A DNA stretch of 6,936 nt. Source: JBBRNH01 sp038230415. Its GTDB lineage: Bacteria; Bacteroidota; Bacteroidia; Cytophagales; Spirosomataceae. This document shows, piece by piece, positions 1-6,800 of the stretch (its first letter is position 1; each line of letters begins with the position of its first letter). The notes beneath the pieces were generated by a model. That model was not told where the DNA came from. It did no database searches and worked only from the letters and a program-made list of their open reading frames with translations. The stretch spans positions 1 to 6,936 of the forward strand of contig JBBRNH010000144.1 in NCBI GenBank assembly GCA_038230415.1, read 5' to 3'. Both the position numbers and the translations under genes were made by a program.

Positions 1-10
1 GGTTTTGGCT

Positions 11-54
11 TTCTGGTATAGTTTCCCGAACAGGTTGGTATAATTTTCCGAACA
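11..54. repeat. Two tandem degenerate 22-bp repeats, possible insertion-sequence end
   Basis: Two adjacent 22-bp units (11-32 and 33-54) share the cores TGGTATA and CCGAACA and differ at about five positions. Read on the minus strand, each unit starts TGTTCGG and then runs through an A/T-rich core to TATACCA. Tandem transposase-binding repeats inside a terminus that begins TG and ends CA are characteristic of IS21-family elements. An element lying to the left of the window and ending at about position 54 would fit. No transposase is visible, so the repeat is observed and the IS assignment is inference. An operator made of two sites for an unknown regulator is the main alternative. Confidence 0.5.
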
Positions 55-221
55 AATACGAGAAAAATTGAACAATGTGCCTATCTATCGAATAACAGGT
101 CACATAAATGGAGCGGTTCAGTTCACCTACGGCCTTGCTTTTGGCACGATTCACAATCAGAGTAGTCGGGGCTGTTTTCTGGATACGCCAGGAACAGACT
201 GTTTAACGATGGCATGGCCTG
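55..221. other. Intergenic stretch without recognisable gene
   Basis: Between the left-edge repeats and the murA terminator I see no coding region with recognisable protein features. An open frame beginning at 68 runs on into the antisense of murA and its translation looks like no family I know. Base composition is more AT-rich than in the neighbouring genes, as expected for intergenic DNA. Confidence 0.6.
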
Positions 222-258
222 AAAAGCAAAAAAGCGTGGAGAAATCCCCCACGCTCCA
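222..258 (-). terminator. Rho-independent terminator of the DUF4290-murA unit
   Basis: On the minus strand a GC-rich stem (AGCGTGG pairing with CCACGCT, arms at 249-255 and 233-239) can be extended by a G-U and a G-C pair to a short GATTT loop. It is followed directly by a run of T (complement of the A run at 228-233) and a second T run a little further on. It lies about 20 bp past the murA stop codon. On the plus strand the same stem has no T tract behind it, so it should act only on leftward transcription. Confidence 0.85.
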
Positions 259-276
259 AATAAAATCATGGTCTTT

Positions 277-1575
277 CTACATCCGCCGAATCTCGGCCCC
301 AATCGCGTTCAGTCGCCCGTCAATGTTTTGGTAGCCCCGGTCAATCTGCTCGATATTGTCAATGATACTCGTTCCGTTGGCCGAGAGGGCGGCAATGAGC
401 AGGGCCACTCCCGCCCGAATATCCGGCGAGGTCATGCGGATACCCCGGAGTTGCTGCTGCCGGGCCAGCCCCACCACCGTTGCCCGGTGGGGGTCGCAGA
501 GGATAATCTGACTGCCCATTTCGATGAGTTTGTCCACAAAAAACAGGCGGCTTTCAAACATCTTCTGGTGAATCAGCACCGTGCCGTTGGCCTGCACCGC
601 CGTTACCAGCACAATACTGAGCAAGTCGGGCGTGAACCCCGGCCAGGGTGCGTCGGCAGCGGTCATCATGCCGCCGTCCAAAAACGTTTCGATCTGGTAG
701 CTTTCCTGGGCTGGAACAAAAATATCGTCGCCCCGAAATTCCATCTGAATACCGAGCCGTTTAAATACGTCAGGAATAATGCCCAACGCCGGAATCTGGC
801 AGTTTTTGATGGTTATCTCGCTCTGCGTCATGGCGGCCAGCCCAATAAACGAGCCAATTTCGATCATGTCGGGCAGCATCGTGTGGTCGGTGCCGCCGAG
901 GGTTTCTACGCCCTCAACCACGAGCAGGTTGCTGCCCACGCCCGAAATTTTTGCGCCCATCCGGTTGAGCATCTTGCTGAGTTGCTGCAAATACGGTTCG
1001 CAGGCCGCGTTATAAATCGTGGTGGTGCCTTCGGCCATCACAGCCGCCATCAGCACGTTGGCCGTTCCCGTCACCGACGCTTCGTCGAGAAGCATATACG
1101 CGCCTTTGAGGTGGTCGCCCTCGACGCGGTAAAAGTCACCGTCGTAATGAAACGTGGCACCGAGTTTCTCGAAACCGAGAAAGTGCGTGTCTAACCGACG
1201 GCGACCGATTTTATCGCCACCGGGCCGGGGGATGCGGCCTTTTTTGAAGCGGGCGAGCATCGGGCCGAGCAGCATCACCGAGCCGCGCAGGGCCGAGGCT
1301 TTGCGCTTGAAGGCATCGGTGTCGAGGTAGTCGAGGTTTACATCATTAGCCTGAAACCGGTACGAGGCTTCGCCGGTGCGCGTGACCCAAACGCCCATAT
1401 CGCCCAGCAAATCAATGAGTTGGTTCACATCCCGGATGTTGGGAATGTTATGAATCGTGATGGGTTCTGCCGTGAGCAGCACCGCACACAAAATCTGGAG
1501 GGCTTCATTTTTCGCGCCCTGCGGTTGCAGTTCACCGTGCAGTGTACGCCCACCCGTGATTTGGAAAGAAGCCAT
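277..1575 (-). CDS. murA: UDP-N-acetylglucosamine 1-carboxyvinyltransferase (MurA), Cys-to-Asp variant
   Basis: This cytoplasmic enzyme transfers enolpyruvate from PEP to UDP-GlcNAc, the first committed step of peptidoglycan synthesis. The 432 residues span the whole EPSP-synthase-like double-domain fold (E. coli MurA has 419). Visible motifs are GAKNEAL at 20-26 (substrate-binding Lys22/Asn23), the active-site loop PRPGGDKIGRRRLDTH at 116-131, WPGFTPD at 311-317 (Asp317 matches E. coli catalytic Asp305), DIRAG at 385-389 (Arg387 matches Arg397) and the C-terminal IDRGYQNIDGRL. The loop residue that is Cys115 in E. coli is Asp121 here. That substitution is known from mycobacterial and chlamydial MurA and makes the enzyme insensitive to fosfomycin. 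The ATG start at 1575 is preceded by CTAAAA, an A-rich leader typical of Bacteroidota, and gives the normal MurA N-terminus. It is probably cotranscribed with the upstream DUF4290 gene, 107 bp away, and ends at the terminator just downstream. Confidence 0.97.
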   Translation of the reverse strand: MASFQITGGRTLHGELQPQGAKNEALQILCAVLLTAEPITIHNIPNIRDVNQLIDLLGDMGVWVTRTGEASYRFQANDVNLDYLDTDAFKRKASALRGSVMLLGPMLARFKKGRIPRPGGDKIGRRRLDTHFLGFEKLGATFHYDGDFYRVEGDHLKGAYMLLDEASVTGTANVLMAAVMAEGTTTIYNAACEPYLQQLSKMLNRMGAKISGVGSNLLVVEGVETLGGTDHTMLPDMIEIGSFIGLAAMTQSEITIKNCQIPALGIIPDVFKRLGIQMEFRGDDIFVPAQESYQIETFLDGGMMTAADAPWPGFTPDLLSIVLVTAVQANGTVLIHQKMFESRLFFVDKLIEMGSQIILCDPHRATVVGLARQQQLRGIRMTSPDIRAGVALLIAALSANGTSIIDNIEQIDRGYQNIDGRLNAIGAEIRRM

Positions 1576-1682
1576 TTTTAGTAGTGGTCAGTGGTTAGTG
1601 GCAAGTAGTCAGTTGGCTTGCGCGTTCGTAGGCTTGCGTCAGCCAACTAACCACTTGCCACTGACTACTGACCACTAAAAAG
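1575..1682. repeat. Large imperfect inverted repeat built from AGTnnnn heptads
   Basis: The left arm (1583-1617) is five tandem 7-mers, AGT followed by GGTC, GGTT, GGCA, AGTC and TGGC. The right arm (1642-1676), read on the minus strand, is five AGT heptads ending GGTC, AGTC, GGCA, GGTT and TGGC. The arms therefore pair over 35 bp with four mismatches, all caused by heptads 2 and 4 being exchanged. T5/A5 runs flank both sides (1575-1579 and 1677-1681). The 24-nt loop contains a direct repeat of GGCTTGCG at 1615-1622 and 1631-1638. The element fills the gap between the DUF4290 stop and the murA ATG. It has no classic terminator T tract after the stem, so it could be a processing or attenuation hairpin or a dispersed heptad-type repeat. 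No coding role is supported. Confidence 0.85.
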
Positions 1683-2519
1683 TTACCGCCGTCGCCGGTC
1701 GTTATTGTTGTTGCGTTGGTTGTTATTTCTGAAATCGCTGCGGCCACCGCTGCCACCCGCGTTGCCCCGGTTGTTGCCCTCGTTCCGACCGCCACCGTTG
1801 CTGTTTCCTCCGCCGTTGTTCTGCCGGTTGTTGCCCTCGTTCCGGCCACCACCGTTGCCATTGCCACGCGGGTAGTTTCGGCCACCGGCATTGCTATTGC
1901 CGTTGCCTTCGTTGCGGCCACCGCCGGTGTTGGTGTTCTGGCGGAAATTCTGATTACTACCCTGCCGGGGTTGCTGCCCTTCGGTGCGCTCACGCGGGGT
2001 TGACTCCACCAAGCCCTCCTCCCGAATCAGTTGAATATCAGGCGATAACTTACCATTCGACATCTCGATCAGGCTCTGGAAGATTGTTTCGTCTTCCACG
2101 GATTCTTTGTTCCAGGCCTGATAAAACGTCTTCATGAGCCGCGTCAGGTATGAGACAAACGCCCGCCGTTCGTCGGCATCCTCCAGATTACCGGCTTTGG
2201 TCACGAGCAGATCCATGTTGTGGCCGAAGTGTTTGAAGCGTAGCCGGGGGTGTGTGTTATACGGTACTCGCTGAGGAGCCTTGCCGAGGGCTTCTTCGGA
2301 CGGGGGCGGGTATGGGCTGTCCACATCGAGCGTGAAGCCGGAAATAATATAGAGGTCGTCCCAGAGTTTATTGTAGTAATCCTGCCCGTCTTTCATGTTG
2401 GGGTGGATTTGCCGCATGAGTTCGACGAGGATGTGGGCGTATCGGGTGCGTTTTTCCCGGTCTTCGATGGTGACCATGTTGTTCACCAGTTTTTGGATGC
2501 TACTGCCGTATTCTTTCAA
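1683..2519 (-). CDS. DUF4290 family protein with Gly/Asn/Arg-rich C-terminal tail
   Basis: Residues 1-170 match my recollection of the DUF4290 family, a Bacteroidota-specific domain of unknown function. Features are the N-terminal EYGSSIQKLV, then TIEDREKR, KLWDDLYIISGF at 51-62, and the PRLRFKHFGHNMDLLV block at 91-106. No signal peptide or membrane segment is seen, so it is probably cytoplasmic. Residues 171-278 are low complexity (Gly, Asn, Arg, Gln), with GGGRNEGN three times (199-206, 223-230, 242-249) and a terminal RRRR. Such a tail suggests nucleic-acid binding, but this is inference. The start is taken as TTG at 2519, because the frame has no ATG or GTG between there and the upstream stop at 2547-2549, and the next Met (residue 15) would remove the conserved EYG block. 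No Shine-Dalgarno sequence is visible. It lies upstream of murA on the same strand, probably as one transcription unit. Confidence 0.9.
   Translation of the reverse strand: MKEYGSSIQKLVNNMVTIEDREKRTRYAHILVELMRQIHPNMKDGQDYYNKLWDDLYIISGFTLDVDSPYPPPSEEALGKAPQRVPYNTHPRLRFKHFGHNMDLLVTKAGNLEDADERRAFVSYLTRLMKTFYQAWNKESVEDETIFQSLIEMSNGKLSPDIQLIREEGLVESTPRERTEGQQPRQGSNQNFRQNTNTGGGRNEGNGNSNAGGRNYPRGNGNGGGRNEGNNRQNNGGGNSNGGGRNEGNNRGNAGGSGGRSDFRNNNQRNNNNDRRRR
1773..1925 (-). repeat. Three in-frame repeats coding GGGRNEGN in the DUF4290 tail
   Basis: Three 24-bp units at 1902-1925, 1830-1853 and 1773-1796 encode the identical octapeptide GGGRNEGN. Synonymous differences separate the copies (for example the Arg codon is CGC, CGG and CGG, and Gly and Glu codons vary). 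The peptide repeat is therefore either old or under selection, not a fresh DNA duplication. Spacing is uneven (72 and 57 bp), with Asn/Gly/Arg-rich linkers between the units. Confidence 0.85.
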
Positions 2520-2677
2520 AGGAGTTGTGCCGAGTGCGTGTAAAAGTTATGTGAGCAAAAGTAAAACATATTCGTGGCACATAGTCACGGCGTAAAACAA
2601 TTGCCTGTCTATCCGGCGAACAAATGCCGTAACTTGGCCGTTCAAAATCAATTAACAGTTCCCTTAAACTCAACGCT
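2520..2677. promoter_or_regulatory. Divergent intergenic region, presumed promoters of both operons
   Basis: These 158 bp separate the two divergent TTG-started genes and must hold the leftward and rightward promoters unless transcription enters from elsewhere. I find no convincing match to the Bacteroidota promoter (TTTG near -33 and TAnnTTTG near -7). Weak -7-like candidates are TAACTTGG at 2630-2637 (plus) and TATGTTTT on the minus strand near 2563-2570, but neither has a well-placed -33 element. An imperfect dyad at 2573-2589 (outer CGTG/CACG, five of six arm positions pairing) could be an operator, but it is short. CAATTG at 2598-2603 is a palindrome that may be chance. Confidence 0.45.
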
Positions 2678-3844
2678 TTGAAACGCTGGTTAGCCCTCCT
2701 TATTACTGCTCTGATTCTCGGCGGCATTATCTGGTATAATAAATTCAGAAAAACCGGCTCCGATGCTACCGCTGCCCCCGGTGCGGCAGTACCGGCCAAC
2801 GCACCCAAAGACGGCGGCAAACCCGGCGAGGCCAAACCCGGCGGGGACAAAACCGGCCCGGCTGCGGGCGGGGGCGGTCGGAGTGGTGGCGGGCCAATCA
2901 CGGTGTTTGTGGCGGCTTACCAAAACCTGAAAGAAGAAGTTGTGTCGAGCGGGTCATTGCTTCCCAACGAGCAGGTGGATATTTACCCCGAAACGTCGGG
3001 CCGGATCGTGACGCTCAACATTCAGGAGGGCCGCCCGGTGGCCGCCGGAACGCTGCTCGTGAAAATCTACGACGGTGATTTACAGGCGCAGTTGCTCAAA
3101 CTGCGGGCGCAGCAGGAGAACGCCCAGCGCACCGAAGACCGCAACAAACAACTTTTGGCGCGGGGCGGCATCAGCCAGCAGGAATATGACCTTGCCACCA
3201 CCAACCTGCGCGGAGCCGCTGCCGACATTGAACTCACCAACGCCAATATTCGCCGAACGGTGATTCGTGCGCCGTTTTCGGGCGTAATCGGTCTCAGAAA
3301 TGTCAGCCCCGGTGCGGTGGTCACGCCCAATACGCTCATTGCGCGGTTGCAGCAGATTTCGTCGCTCAAACTCGATTTTTCGATTCCCGAACGTTACGGA
3401 CAACAGGTGAAGCCGGGCAATGTAGTGTCTTTTTTGGTGGATGGAGCCGCCCGGCCCAGCCAGGGTGTGGTGTATGCCATTGACCCCGGCGTTGACGAGC
3501 AAACCCGCAACCTCCGCATCCGGGCGCGGGTCAGCAATACGCTTACGGGCGGGGTGCAGCCCAAATTTCGGCCCGGCACGTTTGCCAAAGTGACGCTCAC
3601 GATTCAGAACGAACGCAGCGTGGTGGTGCCAACCCAGGCCGTGATTCCGCAAACGCGCACCCGGCAGGTGGTAGTGGTCAAAAACGGCAAGGCGCAGTTT
3701 CGGGATGTCACAACGGGTATCCGCACGGAGTCGGTGATTCAGGTCATCTCAGGATTATCCGTCGGTGATACGGTGGCAACATCGGGATTATTGTTTTTAA
3801 AGCCCGATTCTCCGGTGAAAATTGGAAAAGTAGTGAAGCAGTAA
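2678..3844 (+). CDS. RND efflux periplasmic adaptor (membrane fusion protein, HlyD/AcrA-like)
   Basis: The adaptor bridges the inner-membrane RND pump and an outer-membrane channel in a tripartite efflux system. Order of parts in 388 residues: N-terminal membrane anchor (5-20, no lipobox and no Cys at all); a Pro/Gly/Ala/Lys-rich linker (about 25-73); first half of the lipoyl domain (about 97-132, with PETSGRIVTLNIQEG); a helical hairpin (134-190); second lipoyl half (about 195-226, IRAPFSGVIGLRNVSPGAVV); beta-barrel (about 229-310, beginning LKLDFSIPERY); and the membrane-proximal domain (314-385). The start is TTG at 2678. The protein contains no other Met, no ATG or GTG lies in frame back to the stop at 2630, and this start gives a complete anchor. 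No Shine-Dalgarno motif is seen. The pump gene begins 37 bp downstream, indicating one operon. The transported substrate cannot be read from the sequence. Confidence 0.94.
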   Translation: MKRWLALLITALILGGIIWYNKFRKTGSDATAAPGAAVPANAPKDGGKPGEAKPGGDKTGPAAGGGGRSGGGPITVFVAAYQNLKEEVVSSGSLLPNEQVDIYPETSGRIVTLNIQEGRPVAAGTLLVKIYDGDLQAQLLKLRAQQENAQRTEDRNKQLLARGGISQQEYDLATTNLRGAAADIELTNANIRRTVIRAPFSGVIGLRNVSPGAVVTPNTLIARLQQISSLKLDFSIPERYGQQVKPGNVVSFLVDGAARPSQGVVYAIDPGVDEQTRNLRIRARVSNTLTGGVQPKFRPGTFAKVTLTIQNERSVVVPTQAVIPQTRTRQVVVVKNGKAQFRDVTTGIRTESVIQVISGLSVGDTVATSGLLFLKPDSPVKIGKVVKQ

Positions 3845-3885
3845 TGAAGTGTACGTGTAGTAATAATAAAGCAACAACGTTATGA
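3844..3885 (+). other. Possible 13-codon leader ORF linking adaptor and pump genes
   Basis: An ATG overlaps the adaptor stop (TAATG at 3842-3846) and opens a 13-codon frame (MKCTCSNNKATTL). Its TGA overlaps the pump start codon as ATGA at 3882-3885. Both junctions are of the type used in translational coupling, so ribosomes could be handed from one gene to the next across the gap. The peptide resembles nothing known and may not be made. This could also be chance in a 37-bp gap. Confidence 0.3.
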
Positions 3886-6800
3886 GCTTACCGGCCCTCT
3901 CTCTCAGTCGCCCCGTGCTGGCTATCGTCATGTCTATCGTGATTGTCTTGTTCGGGGCCATCGGCTACTCGTTTTTGGGTGTCCGCGAATACCCCGCCAT
4001 TGACCCGCCCATTATCTCGGTCAGAACCAATTATACCGGAGCCAACCCCGACATTATCGAGTCGCAGGTGACAGAACCCATCGAGAAGCAACTCAACAGC
4101 ATCGAAGGCATCCGTACCATTTCGTCGAACTCAGCCCTCGGTGTCAGCTCGATTACGGTGGAATTTAACCTCGATGCCGACCTCGAACGGGCCGCCAACG
4201 ACGTGCGCGACAAAGTGGCCCAGGCCCAGCGGCAACTCCCCCAGGATATCGACGGCCCGCCGGTGGTCTCCAAAGCCGATGCCAACTCAGACCCGATCAT
4301 TTTTATGACCGTCCAGAGCAGCACCCGCAACATCACCCAACTCTCTGACTACGCCGAAAACGTCTTGCAGGAACGGCTCCAGACTATTCCGGGCGTGAGC
4401 CAGGCCACCATCTACGGCCTGAAACGCCAGGCCATGCGGCTCTGGATTGACCCGCTCAAACTCTCGGCCTATCGCCTGACCGTGCAGGATATTCAGCAGG
4501 CCCTTGCCACCCAGAGCGTTGAACTGCCGGGCGGCAAGGTCTATGGCAATAACACCGAACTGACGGTGAAAGCCGTAGGCCGAATTAATACCGAAGCCGA
4601 CTTCAACAACCTGATTCTCAGGCAAACCAGCAGCCAGATTGTGCGCTTCAACGACATTGGCTATGCCGCCCTCGGCCCCGAAAACGAAGAAACCCAGTCG
4701 AAACAAAACGGTGTACAGGGCGTAATTGTGGTGCTGGTGCCGCAGCCGGGAGCCAATTACGTGGACATCTCGAACGAGTTTTATAAACGATTCGAGACCC
4801 TCAAAAAAGACCTGCCCGCTGATATTGATGTCAGCGTTGGCATTGACCGCAGCACGTTTATCCGCCGGGCCATCGAAGAAGTGGGCGAAACACTCATCAT
4901 CTCGTTTATCCTGGTGGTGCTGGTGATTTATTTCTTTTTCCGCGACTGGCTCACCGCCATCCGGCCCCTAATTGACATTCCGGTGTCGCTCATCGGCGCG
5001 TTTTTCATCATGTACATCGCCGATTTTTCGATCAACGTCCTTACCCTTTTAGGTATCGTTTTGGCAACGGGTCTCGTGGTTGACGACGGAATTGTGGTGA
5101 CGGAGAATATTTTCAAGAAAATGGAGCAGGGCATGGATGCCAAACGGGCGGCCAAAGAAGGCTCCGAAGAGATTTTCTTTGCCGTTATCGCTACCAGTAT
5201 CACGCTGGCGGTAGTGTTTTTGCCGATCATCTTTTTGCAGGGATTCGTGGGGCGGCTCTTCCGCGAGTTTGGCATTGTGGTGGCCGGAGCCGTGCTGATT
5301 TCGGCGTTCGTGTCGCTTACCCTCACGCCGGTTTTAGCGGTAAAGCTTACATCAAAAAATCACGGGAAAAGCTGGTTCTATCGCAAGACAGAGCCGTTTT
5401 TTGTGTGGCTCGATAGTTCCTACCGCCAATCATTGCAGGATTTTATGGGCGCACGGGGCTGGGCGTTTGTGCTGATTGTGGGTTGCCTGGCCCTCATCGT
5501 CGGGCTGGGGAGTCTGCTCAAATCAGAACTGGCCCCGCTCGAAGACCGCAGCCGCTTACGGATTCCGCTCACGGCCCCCGAAGGCACGAGTTTCGAGGCA
5601 ATGGCCGGTATCACCGACCGCGTGAGTCAGTTTGTGCTGGATTCGGTGCCGGAGCGCGGGCTGACGTTTTCGGTGGTGGCACCGGGGTTTTCGGGCGCGG
5701 GGTCGGTCAACAACAGTTTCGTGATTCTGAACCTGAGCGAACCCGGCGAGCGCAAACGGTCGCAGCAGGACATTGCCGACTATATGACCAAAAGCCTGAA
5801 ACGGTTCAGCGAGGTGCGCGGCTTTCCCGCGCAGGAGCAAACGATTCAGGTGGGGCAGCAGGGCGGGGGCGGATTGCCGGTGCAGTTTGTGATTCAGAAC
5901 CTGAATTTCGAGAAAATCCGCGAACGGCTGCCCGCGTTTCTCGACGAAGTGCAGAAAGACCCGACGTTCCAGAACTCCGACGTAAACCTGAAGTTCAACA
6001 AGCCCGAACTCAACATCCGCATCGAACGCGAGAAAGCTACCAACCTCGGCATTTCGGTGCAAGACGTGGCCCAGACGCTGCAATTGGCCCTCAGCAACCG
6101 GCGGTTGGCCTATTTTTTGATGAATGGCAAGCAGTATCAGGTGATTGGGCAGGTGGCCCGCGCCGACCGCGACGAACCCGTTGACCTGGCTTCGTTTTAC
6201 GTCCGCAGCAATCGCGGCCAACTCATTCAGTTAGACAACCTCGTCACGTTTCAGGAAGTCAGCAGCCCTCCGCAGGTGTATCATTACAACCGCTTCAAGT
6301 CGGCAACGGTATCGGCGGGATTAGCACCGGGCAAGACCATCGGCGACGGCGTGACGGCCATGCAGGCCATCGCCAAACGCACGTTGGACGATAGTTTTCA
6401 GACCTCGCTGGCCGGGGCCAGCCGCGACTACGCCGAGAGTTCATCCAATACGCTCTTTGCCTTTGCGCTGGCTCTGGTATTGATTTACCTGATTCTGGCG
6501 GCTCAGTTCGATTCGTTCGTTGACCCGTTTATTATCATGATGACCGTGCCATTAGCCCTGGCCGGAGCCGTATTTTCGCTGTGGGTCTTTAATCAGACGC
6601 TCAATATTTTCAGCCAGATCGGGATTATCATGCTCGTCGGGCTGGTAACGAAAAACGGGATTCTGATTGTAGAGTTCGCCAATGAGCAGCGACTTTTAGG
6701 CAAAAACAAGCGCGAAGCCGCCATCGAATCGGCAGCGTTGCGGCTCCGGCCCATTCTGATGACAACCCTCGTGGCCGCGTTTGGGGCGTTACCACTGGCC

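Noticed and set aside
68..334. Plus-strand open frame of 88 codons at the left edge
   Set aside because: It runs across the murA terminator into the murA 3' end antisense, and its translation shows no family features.
268..1194. Long plus-strand open frame (308 codons) opposite murA
   Set aside because: It lies wholly antisense to a well-conserved murA, is His/Arg/Val-rich as expected from the complement of GC-rich codons, and has no recognisable domain.
1575..1682. CRISPR array or rho-independent terminator as explanation of the heptad repeats
   Set aside because: The units are contiguous 7-mers without spacers, so this is not CRISPR. On the transcribed minus strand the stem is followed by AAAAATG and no T run, and the arms are long and imperfect, unlike a standard terminator.
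1595..1993. Minus-strand 132-codon frame rich in Ala/Thr/Val
   Set aside because: It is an alternative frame of the repetitive DUF4290 tail that continues through the heptad hairpin. Its low complexity mirrors the DNA repeat.
2630..2637. TAACTTGG as the -7 box of the efflux operon promoter
   Set aside because: Similar to TAnnTTTG, but the nearest upstream TTG (2601-2603) is 26 bp away, longer than the usual spacing of about 19-21 bp, so I do not call a promoter there.
5483..6184. Plus-strand 233-codon frame inside the pump gene, and a 221-codon frame opposite it (5556-6221)
   Set aside because: Both overlap the conserved second porter loop of the RND pump and are Arg/Gly/Ala- or His/Leu-rich artefacts of high GC content.
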